Source of the DNA: Bacteroidales bacterium
GTDB taxonomy: Bacteria > Bacteroidota > Bacteroidia > Bacteroidales > ML635J-15
DNA: 41,087 nucleotides
Assembly (NCBI GenBank): GCA_023228725.1
Contig: JALOAQ010000012.1
Location: 1 to 41,087, forward strand
Reading direction: 5' to 3'
Position 1 is the first letter of the stretch. Every line of letters starts with the position of its first letter. Below, one piece after another: positions 24,674 through 32,108 of the stretch. Both the position numbers and the translations under genes were made by a program. The notes under the pieces were generated by a model that saw only the letters and a program-made list of their open reading frames with translations, was not told where the DNA came from and did not search any database.

Positions 24674-24873
24674 ATGGCACAAACAAGTATAGAATGGACA
24701 GATATGACTTGGAGCCCAATTACTGGTTGTGATAAAATTACAGCAGGTTGCAAATTCTGTTATGCCGAAGTGATGACTAATTTAAACAATGGGGCGGAAC
24801 AAACAAAAAGAAAACTGGAAATCTCCTTGATGGTAAAAAATATTTAGAGATGCCTGAATATGAACAAATATAA
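24674..24873 (+). pseudogene. Internally deleted Gp37/Gp68-family (DUF5131) gene
   Basis: The first 32 codons read TSIEWTDMTWSPITGC then AGCKFCYAE, the start of the phage Gp37/Gp68 (DUF5131) family with its cysteine cluster. From 24790 a different frame reads WGGTNKKKTGNLLDGKKYLE to TAA 24873, which I recognise as the C-terminal end of the same family. About 200 residues between the two are gone, with a frame change at the join. Members usually pair with a three-Cys-motif partner protein, and none is seen here. The genes of such pairs can sit inside type I restriction loci, which fits the surroundings. A 25-codon frame at 24882-24959 is not recognised. Confidence 0.72.
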
Positions 24874-24984
24874 TTTTAAATATGGGCATAGTTTTATTTG
24901 ACGGTTATTTGACTGGAACAAAAACAACCAATATTAGTAATGAATTAGAAAAGCATTAGTAGCATAAATATAAAATTGAATATT

Positions 24985-25557
24985 ATGGCAGAGAACGAAA
25001 ATAATCCACAGGGCTTTATCCCAAAACACGGAGGCTACGAAAATTTAATCACTTATCAGAAGTCGGAGATAATCTATGACGGAACGATGTATTTTACAAA
25101 ACGTTTTTTTCATAAATATGATAGAACTATTGATCAGATGGTTCAAGCTGCCAGAAGTGGAAAGCAAAATATTGCTGAAGCAAGTGTAGCGTCCGGCACT
25201 TCCAAAGAAACCGAAATAAAATTAACGAATGTAGCAAGGGCATCTTTAGAAGAACTTTATTTGGACTATAAAGATTTTTTAAGAACTAATAAACTACCAA
25301 TTTGGGATAAAGAACATAGATTGTATAAGCGGTTTAGCGAACTCAACAGAACACCAAATGCAACTTATGCCACTTATCAGAAAGCATTTGAGCATGAAAA
25401 TCCTGAAATTTCTGCTAATTCTTTGGCTTGTCTAACAAATATTGTTTCCTATCTTTTGGGGCGACAAGTAAAAACATTAGAACAAGAATTTTTAAAAGAA
25501 GGAGGGTTACGGGAGAGGATGTATCAAGCGAGAAAAAATTGGTGGAAGAAGCAGTGA
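24985..25557 (+). CDS. Four-helix-bundle suffix-domain protein of type I restriction loci
   Basis: This 190-residue cytoplasmic protein reads KHGGYENLITYQKSEIIYDGTMYFTKRF...TIDQMVQAARSGKQNIAEAS...TSKETEIKLTNVARASLEELYLDY, the signature of the four-helix-bundle 'suffix' family. The family is related to 23S-rRNA intervening-sequence proteins and to Avd, the accessory protein of diversity-generating retroelements. In Bacteroidota it is often found between hsdM and hsdS, and its role is unknown. I begin at ATG 24985 rather than the TTG three codons earlier. The reading frame looks intact although its neighbours are damaged. hsdM, usually adjacent, is missing. Confidence 0.85.
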   Translation: MAENENNPQGFIPKHGGYENLITYQKSEIIYDGTMYFTKRFFHKYDRTIDQMVQAARSGKQNIAEASVASGTSKETEIKLTNVARASLEELYLDYKDFLRTNKLPIWDKEHRLYKRFSELNRTPNATYATYQKAFEHENPEISANSLACLTNIVSYLLGRQVKTLEQEFLKEGGLRERMYQARKNWWKKQ

Positions 25558-25603
25558 AAGTTCTTCAAATGAGTGGCGAGAAGAAAAATTGAGCAGGTTT
25601 CTT

Positions 25604-25672
25604 TCGGGGGACTCAGGCGACACGGACGACATGCCCCGCATCAATGTCACCCAGTCCCACGGTCACCCGAAA
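25604..25672 (+). other. Short G+C-rich tract between the four-helix-bundle gene and hsdS
   Basis: About two thirds of these bases are G or C, against roughly 30% in the neighbourhood. GAC-type triplets recur. One frame is open through it (GDSGDTDDMPRINVTQSHGHPKRK) and closes at 25724, overlapping the hsdS start. It may be a leftover of a low-complexity insertion of the kind seen beside four-helix-bundle genes. No function can be assigned. Confidence 0.5.
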
Positions 25673-25722
25673 AGAAAGCAACATCAAGTTTCCAAAAAAA
25701 ACAAAACCAACAGCATTAAAAA

Positions 25723-26412
25723 ATGAAACGAAGAACGAGTAAAGTAATGATTGAAGGAAAAGATTTACCGAAAGGATGGAAATGGAAGAAGGTAAAAGAA
25801 ATTGCTTTAAGTATTCAATATGGTTATACGGAATCTTCATCTAAAGATGAAGTTGGGTCTAAATTTTTAAGGATAACAGATATTCAAGAAAATAAGGTAA
25901 ACTGGAATACAGTACCTTATTGTCCAATAAAAAGAGAAGAATTTGAAAAGTATAAATTAGAAGATGGTGATTTAGTTTTTGCAAGAACAGGAGCAACTGT
26001 TGGAAAAAGCTTTTTGATTAAAGGTAGGATACCTGAAAGTGTTTTTGCATCCTACCTAATTCGATTGAGATTTCCGAAGGAAATCAATGACAAATACATC
26101 TGGTATTTTTTTCAATCTCCAAATTTTTGGAATCAAATTATTAATAAATCTGTTGGTACTGGACAACCTAACGTAAACGGTACTAAACTTGGACAAATAG
26201 ATATTATTATTCCAGAAGAAGTATTAACTCAACACCACATCGTTTCCGAAATCAAATCCCGTCTTTCCGTTTGCGATAAAATGGAAGAAAGCATTGCCAC
26301 CAGTTTGCAGCAAGCAGATCTATTGCGTCAAAGTATTTTGAGAAAAGCTTTTGAGGGTAAATTGCTTACCCAAAATCCGAATGATGAGCCAGCAATTTTG
26401 CTGTTAGAATGA
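25723..26412 (+). CDS. hsdS: Half-length type I restriction specificity subunit, C-terminally truncated
   Basis: This 229-residue protein has one target-recognition domain (LPKGWKWKKVKEIA...YGYTES...GDLVFARTGATVGKS...VGTGQPNVNG...IIIPEEV) and one conserved coiled-coil region (QHHIVSEIKSRLSVCDKMEESIATSLQQADLLRQSILRKAFEGKLL). A normal HsdS has two of each and about 400-450 residues, so the N-terminal half is lost. It also ends early. After LLLE comes TGA (26410-26412), then the same frame continues IKEEREKNKPVK to a TAA at 26466, matching the usual LLERIKEEREK ending. A CGA-to-TGA change explains it. Half-HsdS proteins can dimerise, but no HsdM is here for it to act with. ATG 25747 is an alternative start. 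Confidence 0.85.
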   Translation: MKRRTSKVMIEGKDLPKGWKWKKVKEIALSIQYGYTESSSKDEVGSKFLRITDIQENKVNWNTVPYCPIKREEFEKYKLEDGDLVFARTGATVGKSFLIKGRIPESVFASYLIRLRFPKEINDKYIWYFFQSPNFWNQIINKSVGTGQPNVNGTKLGQIDIIIPEEVLTQHHIVSEIKSRLSVCDKMEESIATSLQQADLLRQSILRKAFEGKLLTQNPNDEPAILLLE

Positions 26413-26480
26413 ATAAAGGAAGAAAGGGAGAAGAATAAACCGGTGAAGATAACTAAGGTTAAATAAGGAAATTATAGAAT

Positions 26481-27029
26481 ATGGCTAAAATTAATGTTTT
26501 CGTAAAAGAAGAAATAGCAAAGCTTTCTAAGAAAGATTTAGAAAAGTTAGTAGTAAAAGCAGCTAGTATGAATAAGCAATTTCACGACTATCTTATGGTT
26601 AATTATGTGGATACCGAATTGGGCGAACAAGATTTGTATGAAGAATGTTTGGCTGATTTAAATGTTTTATACCGAAAAGGGTATAAGGGCTTTTCAGAAG
26701 AATTACAATTGGCAAATATGCTTGCAACCTGTAGCAAAAGAATCAATGAATTTGCCAAAGTATGTAAAAATAAAACATTTGAAATGAACTTGATTTTGGA
26801 TGTTCTTGAAATTCCATTCTCAATTTCTACCAATTCCTTTGGTACTTGTTTCACTAAGTATGATTATCAGGTTTATTTATTGGTAAAAAAGGCCATCACA
26901 CTCTTAAAAACAAAAGTGCATGAAGATTTTTATATTGAATACGCTCCCAAGTTAAACGAATATTTAACTATCTTACACAGAACTTCTTCTCATTTAGATT
27001 ATATTTACAGCATGCCTAAACAAATTTAA
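26481..27029 (+). CDS. Hypothetical helical protein downstream of hsdS
   Basis: This 182-residue, probably all-helical cytoplasmic protein begins INVFVKEEIAKLSKKDLEKLVVKAASMNKQFHDYLMVNYVD. The N-terminal pattern (a Leu-Lys helix, then L-V-x-K-A-A, then a short Tyr-rich helix) faintly resembles small DUF6155-type proteins, but I would not assign it. The remainder is rich in helices with Cys at three positions and no catalytic motif. It follows hsdS by 14 bp counted from the old hsdS end, so it was probably part of the restriction operon. Repeat D begins 16 bp after it. Confidence 0.6.
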   Translation: MAKINVFVKEEIAKLSKKDLEKLVVKAASMNKQFHDYLMVNYVDTELGEQDLYEECLADLNVLYRKGYKGFSEELQLANMLATCSKRINEFAKVCKNKTFEMNLILDVLEIPFSISTNSFGTCFTKYDYQVYLLVKKAITLLKTKVHEDFYIEYAPKLNEYLTILHRTSSHLDYIYSMPKQI

Positions 27030-27045
27030 TAAACCACAAACATGA

Positions 27046-27458
27046 TGTATATAATAATCCAAAACTGTCCACCTATAATAAGTTAAAAGTGAAAAGTCGA
27101 AAGGGGCTTCTTGCATTTCGCTACGCTCAATGCTCGAAGATGACAACCACTAATTTATACAGATATGGCTTCTCGTTTTTCGCTTCGCTCAAAACTCGAA
27201 GGTAAACAACCACTAATTACACTAATTTACACGAATTATGGCTTCTCGCATTTAGCTGTGCTCAGTGTTCGGAGGGAAAAGTTTTTATTGGCGGTGCTGT
27301 TTGTAGAGGAGATTTCTCGCGAAGCAGAGCTTCACACGAAATGACCGATAATTATCGGTCGTGAGCTGAGGTTTGAATTTTCCGCCTGTTTTGTCATGAT
27401 TTTTGCAATAAATGGCAAAAATCCCGCCAAAACCCCCACATTTTGCAAAACCAACAAC
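27046..27458 (+). repeat. Multi-hairpin repeat, copy D (about 413 bp, lacks the tail)
   Basis: It begins with the same TGTATATAATAATCC edge as copy A. From 27065 it follows copy C at about 97% up to CCAACAAC, including the GACCGATAATTATCGGTC palindrome (27343-27360) and the GATTTTTGC/GCAAAAATC hairpin. The final 90-bp tail of the other copies is missing and is replaced by unique promoter sequence. The 27030-27551 gap contains only this repeat and the next gene's promoter. Confidence 0.9.
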
Positions 27459-27493
27459 TCTTAGTGTGTTTGCATTATTTTTTTAACAAAACA

Positions 27494-27525
27494 TTTGTTT
27501 ATTTCCTAAAAAAAATTTAATTTTG
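27494..27525 (+). promoter_or_regulatory. Promoter of the PD-(D/E)XK-family gene
   Basis: TTTG at 27494-27497 and TAATTTTG at 27518-27525 are separated by 20 bp, a consensus Bacteroidota promoter placed right after repeat D. Confidence 0.75.
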
Positions 27526-27551
27526 TAGTAATAATTTTTAAATAAATTGCC

Positions 27552-28301
27552 ATGCAAATAGCAAATCCTATATACGACACAGTTTTCAAGTTCATGATGA
27601 GCGATAATAAAATTGCAAAAACTTTTTTATCCGCAATAATTGATGAGAAAATAATAGAATTAGATTTTGCTTCAACAGAACGTACACTAAAAACTGGTGT
27701 TGATAAAAGTCAATTAGACAGAACTTTAGAGCAAATAGTTATTTGTCATTTAAATTTTGTTGCAAAAATACAAAAAGAAAATGGGGAGTTTAAAACTGTA
27801 ATCATAGTGCTACAAAAAGAAAAAATTGAAACCGATATTTTTTATTTAAGACATTATTTAGGAGAAATCAATATCGATATTGACAATATTTCGGATACAT
27901 GTCGCGAAAATATTGAAAAAAGTTATCGTATATATTTATTAAACTATGATATTGGTTACGCTGACAGCTCTATTCTTGTTGTTGAAAGTTTTATAAGAGA
28001 CCAAGCAACTAATGAAGTACTTGATATTACTAATGATGAATTTATCAAAAGTTTAACTTATAAATCCTGGTATGTTCAATTAAAGCAGCTAAAAGAAAAA
28101 GGCAAAAATGATTTAGAGAACTTACTTAGTATTTTTTACCAAGGAGATGTACCAAACTTTCAACATGTATTAAATATTAATCCTGAAAACTTTTCAAAAG
28201 AACATAAAGATATATTAAATAGATTGCAAGAAGCTTACGCCTCAAGTCAAATTCGTGCTGAAATGCAAATGGAAGATGATTATTTGAAGAAATTATTGTA
28301 A
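27552..28301 (+). CDS. PD-(D/E)XK nuclease-family transposase-like protein, catalytic residues altered
   Basis: This 249-residue protein begins MQIANPIYDTVFKFMMSDNKIAKTFLSAII, the typical start of the Bacteroidota PD-(D/E)XK transposase/Rpn-like family. In members I remember, the active site reads LDFxAKI ... (L/I)IELQK. Here it reads LNFVAKI (N68 for D) and IIVLQK (V86 for E), so both metal ligands are missing while Q88 and K89 remain. Full length, a clean frame and a good promoter argue that it is expressed, but as a nuclease it is probably dead. The C-terminal part (KSWYVQLKQLKEKGKNDL, YASSQIRAEMQMEDDYLKKLL) is the usual helical tail. It closes the accessory block. pckA converges on it. 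Confidence 0.8.
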   Translation: MQIANPIYDTVFKFMMSDNKIAKTFLSAIIDEKIIELDFASTERTLKTGVDKSQLDRTLEQIVICHLNFVAKIQKENGEFKTVIIVLQKEKIETDIFYLRHYLGEINIDIDNISDTCRENIEKSYRIYLLNYDIGYADSSILVVESFIRDQATNEVLDITNDEFIKSLTYKSWYVQLKQLKEKGKNDLENLLSIFYQGDVPNFQHVLNINPENFSKEHKDILNRLQEAYASSQIRAEMQMEDDYLKKLL

Positions 28302-28349
28302 AAACTAAGATGTTTTACTAAAAAACAAATAAGCAATACGGAAATCTAT

Positions 28350-28386
28350 AAAAAAAGACCATTTTTATTTTAAAACGGTCTTTTTC
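28350..28386. terminator. Bidirectional terminator between the PD-(D/E)XK gene and pckA
   Basis: The stem AAAAAGACC (28352-28360) / GGTCTTTTT (28377-28385) is extended inward by a nearly complete ATTTT/AAAAC pairing. It has A and T runs on the two sides and can serve both converging genes. Confidence 0.85.
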
Positions 28387-28408
28387 ATATCTTATAATTT
28401 AGTTTTAA

Positions 28409-30070
28409 TTATTTACCTGGGCAAGATTTTTTAATTTCAGGAGCAATATCATTTTTCCCATAAGTTTTATCAAAATGGTCTGAAAATTCTTTTGCTAAAG
28501 CTTTAGCTGTTTTTTGATAAGCTTCTTTATTTGTCCAAGTGTTTTCCGGGAATAAAATATTTGGGTCAACATCAGGGCAAGATTTTGGAACGTTTAAATG
28601 GAAAAGCTCATTATACTCATATTCAACATTTTTAAGGTCTCCATTAAGAGCGGCTTCAACCATTGCTCTTGTTGCAGTAATATCAATGCGTTTCCCAACA
28701 CCATATTTACCACCCGACCAGCCTGTGTTAATTAAATATACACAAGTATCATGTTCTTCCATTTTATCGCCTAACATTTTTGTATAAACTCTTGGTAATG
28801 AAGGCATAAAAGGAGCACCGAAAAATCTTGAGAAAGTTGATTGAGGCTCAACAACTCCTCTTTCTGTTCCTGCTAATTTAGAAGTGTAACCCATTAAGAA
28901 CCAAAGCATTGCTTGATTTCTGTCAAGTTTTGAAATTGGAGGTAAAACACCTGTAGCATCAGCGGTTAAGAATAAAATTGTAGATGGATGCCCACCAACA
29001 CTTGATTCTTTAATATTTTTCAAATAAGTAAGAGGATAAGAAGCACGTGAATTAGGAGTAAGTCTTTCATCATCAAAATCAAATTCTCCATCAGGATAAA
29101 TCATTGCATTTTCAACAATTACACCATGATTTAAATAATAATCATTATGCATTACTGCCTCATAAATATCTGGTTCTTTTTCAGGATTAATATTTATCAT
29201 TTTTGCATAACAACCATTTTCAAAATTGGCAACACCTTTTTCACTCCAACCATGCTCGTCATCACCTAATAAAGCTCTGCGAGGATCGGCTGATAAAGTA
29301 GTTTTTCCAGTTCCCGATAAACCTAGAATTAAAGCAGTTTTACCGTCTTTACCTTCATTTGCAGAACAGTGTAGAGGCAGTACATTTTCGAAAGGCAAGT
29401 AATAGTTCATAACTGTGAACATTGCTTTTTTTACAGAACCCAAATAAGCAGAACCAATAATAATTCCTATTCTATTATCAAAGTCCATTAATACAACTAT
29501 GTCACTAGTTTTTCCATTTGGTAATTTACGTAATTTCCAGTCATATTTTTCTGTATCAAGCTTATCAAAAGGAAGAGCAATTAAATAAAATGGTTTGTCT
29601 GCGAAACAACTTTTATTCAAATCCTCAGGTACTGGACGAAACATATTGTCTGCAAATATAGAGGTTAATGCTTCAGAAGTAATAACCTTGACAGGCAAAG
29701 CGTACTCAGAATCGGCACCAATTACTCTGTCATTTATATAAATACGCTCATGTTTACACATTTTTTCCATTGCATCTTGAAAAATCTCTTCGTACAAAGA
29801 TTCTGTTGCAGGTAAATTGTTTGGAGAATTCCAGTCAATGTGAATTTGACTTTGTGGACGTTTTACAAACAATGTGTCTTTAGGACTACGACCAGTAGAG
29901 TCAGGAGCATTCCAAGTTGCAAGATTTCCTACTTTTGAAACCATACATTCATTTTGACTTACTGCATCTCCAATTAGTCTTTTTCTATCCGCATTTACTA
30001 TCAGCGTTTTACATTCTTTAAGAACCTCATCAACCTTGTTGTGTGTTTCTTTAAAATTAATTGTATTCAT
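28409..30070 (-). CDS. pckA: Phosphoenolpyruvate carboxykinase (ATP)
   Basis: This 553-residue enzyme interconverts oxaloacetate and PEP with ATP/ADP. It serves gluconeogenesis, or PEP-to-oxaloacetate carboxylation in fermenting Bacteroidota. Visible are TGRSPKDT near residue 55, the P-loop GLSGTGKTTLS (kinase-1a), the metal-binding LGDDEHGW (kinase-2), and FTAKxAGTE-like YTSKLAGTERGV. I use the ATG at 30070, because the ATG eight codons earlier overlaps the TATTTTTG box that looks like its promoter. It stands alone, between two gene-poor regions, with a strong terminator behind it. Confidence 0.97.
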   Translation of the reverse strand: MNTINFKETHNKVDEVLKECKTLIVNADRKRLIGDAVSQNECMVSKVGNLATWNAPDSTGRSPKDTLFVKRPQSQIHIDWNSPNNLPATESLYEEIFQDAMEKMCKHERIYINDRVIGADSEYALPVKVITSEALTSIFADNMFRPVPEDLNKSCFADKPFYLIALPFDKLDTEKYDWKLRKLPNGKTSDIVVLMDFDNRIGIIIGSAYLGSVKKAMFTVMNYYLPFENVLPLHCSANEGKDGKTALILGLSGTGKTTLSADPRRALLGDDEHGWSEKGVANFENGCYAKMININPEKEPDIYEAVMHNDYYLNHGVIVENAMIYPDGEFDFDDERLTPNSRASYPLTYLKNIKESSVGGHPSTILFLTADATGVLPPISKLDRNQAMLWFLMGYTSKLAGTERGVVEPQSTFSRFFGAPFMPSLPRVYTKMLGDKMEEHDTCVYLINTGWSGGKYGVGKRIDITATRAMVEAALNGDLKNVEYEYNELFHLNVPKSCPDVDPNILFPENTWTNKEAYQKTAKALAKEFSDHFDKTYGKNDIAPEIKKSCPGK

Positions 30071-30091
30071 AAACAGCATTTTTTCTTTATG

Positions 30092-30099
30092 CAAAAATA
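30092..30099 (-). promoter_or_regulatory. -7 element upstream of pckA
   Basis: TATTTTTG on the minus strand ends 21 bases before the ATG at 30070. The -33 region has no clear TTTG. Confidence 0.45.
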
Positions 30100-30227
30100 C
30101 TACTTATCTTAATTAGTATTAAATAAATAAACCTGTTATAAAATATAAAACTGTTAGGCTTAAAAAGTTTTGATATAATTATGGAAATTGTTTTTTAAAT
30201 ATAGTTTTTCCTTATCAGTATTATTTG

Positions 30228-30235
30228 TAATTTTG
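30228..30235 (+). promoter_or_regulatory. -7 element of the small protein / 5'-nucleotidase operon
   Basis: TAATTTTG lies 26 bases before the small gene's ATG. A run of T rather than TTTG occupies the -33 position. Confidence 0.5.
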
Positions 30236-30261
30236 TCTTTGAATAGTTTAAGAGAAAGTTT

Positions 30262-30468
30262 ATGAAAATACAAATAAACGGAAAATCTTTTCAAATATTT
30301 GTTGGTGCAAAAGTAATTGACGCTGTTAGAATGTATTTTGCCGAAATCGAAGAGGTTTTTGATATAGAAAATATCATAGTTAAAGATAAGTATGGAAATA
30401 AACTGGAGTTTGACGGAGCTTTAAATAACAACAACTCATTATTTATTAAACTTAAAACTTATGACTAA
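30262..30468 (+). CDS. Small protein, possibly beta-grasp-like, coupled to the 5'-nucleotidase
   Basis: This 68-residue cytoplasmic protein reads MKIQINGKSFQIFVGAKVIDAV, then VKDKYGNKLEFDGAL, then NSLFIKL. The order (strand, turn, strand, helix, then a G-rich strand pair) resembles a ubiquitin/ThiS-like beta-grasp fold. The C-terminus is KTYD, not GG, so it cannot act as a conjugated or thiocarboxylated carrier. I cannot name the family. Its stop overlaps the next gene's start by 8 bp, so the two are translationally coupled, although the partner is an exported lipoprotein. That mismatch in compartment is unexplained. Confidence 0.68.
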   Translation: MKIQINGKSFQIFVGAKVIDAVRMYFAEIEEVFDIENIIVKDKYGNKLEFDGALNNNNSLFIKLKTYD

Positions 30469-31924
30469 TAAAAAATTTTGTCAACTAAGCTTTATCATTT
30501 TAATATTTGCAACAATATTTTTAAATTATTCTTGTAAACCTAAAGCTGAAGTAGAAAACAAAAAACTAATAATTCTTGCAGTAAACGATATGCATGCTGC
30601 AATAGAAAACTTTCCGCGTTTTGCTTTTATTGTTGATAGTTTAAGAGAAATTTATCCGGATTTATTATTAGTTTCTGCCGGCGACAATCAAAGTGGAAAT
30701 CCTGTAAACGACCAATATCCGCAAAAAGGAATGCCAATAATAGACTTGATGAATATGTTAAAATTTGATTTGTGTGCAGTAGGAAATCACGAATTTGATA
30801 CAAAACAAGATGGTTTTAAACATATTATTAATAATGCAAATTTTGATTTTATTTGTGCAAATATAAAACTTAGTTCAAGTATAGGACTAAATATAAAACC
30901 TTTTAAAACCATAAAAATGCCCAATGGGTTGAAGATAGCTTTTACATCTGTAATTTCCTTAAACGAAAATGGTATTCCTGATACCCACCCAAATAATTTG
31001 AAAGGAATTAAATTTGATAATCCTTTTAAAGTAGCAAAAGATTACACCTATTTAAAAGACGAACATGATTTATTAATTTATTTAAATCATTTTGGTTTTG
31101 AAGAAGATGTTGAGCTAGCAGAACAATTGCCAAAAGGAAAAGTAGATTTGATAATTGGAGGACATTCGCATACTATTGTTGATGAAGAACAAATTATTAA
31201 TGATATTTTAATAACACAAGCCGGTAGTAAATTGAAATATTGTAGCCTTATTTGCTTAGAAATAGATAAAAATTATGAAGTAAAAAAATCTATGCAACTA
31301 ATTGAAATAAATAAAAATGGAGATATTGCACAAGCTTTTCAAGAAAAATTAGACTACTATAATGACAATCCATTTTTAAACGAAAAAATAGCAGAGGCCG
31401 AAGATGATTTTAGCTCAGCAGAACAAATTGGATATTTAATGGTAGATGCTTTAAGATTGCAACTTAATACGGATATAGCTTTTATAAACCCAGGAGGGGT
31501 AAGAATTAGTCAATTAGAAAAAGGTGATATTAGTATAAAAGACGTTTATTCAATGGATCCATTTGGAAATGAAGCTATTATATTTAATCTTTCCGGAAAT
31601 GAAATGAAAGATATGTTTTTTGCTGCTTTTGCTTTAGATGATTATATGCCAATATATCCTTCAGGAATAAAGGTGAAATATATTTTAAAAAATGAAAAAA
31701 ACATTGAAGATATTATATTTTATTCAGAAGCAGGAGAAGTTTTAGATATGGAAAAAACATATTCTGTTTCTATGAATAGTTATATGGCATCTGTTTATAA
31801 ATATGAACATCTTGATCTAGGAACAGGACAATTTATTACTACAGCAGAAAATATGATTGAGTATTTAAAAGAATTAGAAACTGTGCCAAGTTATAAAAAT
31901 GAAAAAAGAGTAGAGATTAAATAA
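30461..31924 (+). CDS. Lipoprotein 5'-nucleotidase / 2',3'-cyclic phosphodiesterase (UshA-like)
   Basis: This 487-residue lipoprotein has lipobox LNYSC25. The N-terminal dimetal phosphoesterase domain (about 33-260) has NDMHA (D43, H45), SAGDN, GNHEFD and GGHSHT, in order. The C-terminal 5'-nucleotidase domain (about 300-480) has GGVRISQLEKGDISIKDVYSMDPFGNEAI, which supplies the nucleotide-binding region. Such enzymes dephosphorylate nucleotides outside the cytoplasm so that nucleosides can be taken up. The exact substrate is not determined. It is the second gene of an operon with the small protein upstream. Confidence 0.92.
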   Translation: MTNKKFCQLSFIILIFATIFLNYSCKPKAEVENKKLIILAVNDMHAAIENFPRFAFIVDSLREIYPDLLLVSAGDNQSGNPVNDQYPQKGMPIIDLMNMLKFDLCAVGNHEFDTKQDGFKHIINNANFDFICANIKLSSSIGLNIKPFKTIKMPNGLKIAFTSVISLNENGIPDTHPNNLKGIKFDNPFKVAKDYTYLKDEHDLLIYLNHFGFEEDVELAEQLPKGKVDLIIGGHSHTIVDEEQIINDILITQAGSKLKYCSLICLEIDKNYEVKKSMQLIEINKNGDIAQAFQEKLDYYNDNPFLNEKIAEAEDDFSSAEQIGYLMVDALRLQLNTDIAFINPGGVRISQLEKGDISIKDVYSMDPFGNEAIIFNLSGNEMKDMFFAAFALDDYMPIYPSGIKVKYILKNEKNIEDIIFYSEAGEVLDMEKTYSVSMNSYMASVYKYEHLDLGTGQFITTAENMIEYLKELETVPSYKNEKRVEIK

Positions 31925-32014
31925 TATGAAATTTCTTAAAATATAAATTGGACATTAAATTGGATAAAAAACATTAAATATCTGATAATCACGCAAATAG
32001 GTTTAATTAATTTT

Positions 32015-32034
32015 GGACATTTACCGGACATTTA
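32015..32034 (+). repeat. Short direct repeat upstream of polA
   Basis: GGACATTTA occurs twice with 2 bp between (32015-32023 and 32026-32034), and a related GGACATTAAAT lies at 31950. It could be an operator, but nothing else supports that. Confidence 0.35.
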
Positions 32035-32084
32035 ATATAATCATTAATTTAATCTATATTTTTTAAAATTCTGCATTTTTCTTT

Positions 32085-32092
32085 TACCTTTG
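32085..32092 (+). promoter_or_regulatory. -7 element of polA
   Basis: TACCTTTG matches TAnnTTTG 17 bases before the polA ATG. The -33 element is weak. Confidence 0.5.
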
Positions 32093-32108
32093 GAAAAAAC
32101 TTTAATAG

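Noticed and set aside
24882..24959. 25-codon frame between the Gp37/Gp68 remnant and the four-helix-bundle gene.
   Set aside because: No family resemblance, no promoter of its own, and it is surrounded by deletion scars. Probably a chance or remnant frame.
24985..25557. Four-helix-bundle protein related to Avd suggests a diversity-generating retroelement.
   Set aside because: No reverse transcriptase and no template/variable repeat pair. The hsdS neighbour identifies the restriction-locus branch of the family.
30262..30468. Small protein as a ThiS/MoaD sulfur carrier.
   Set aside because: The C-terminus ends KTYD rather than GG and there is no thiG, moeB or similar gene nearby.
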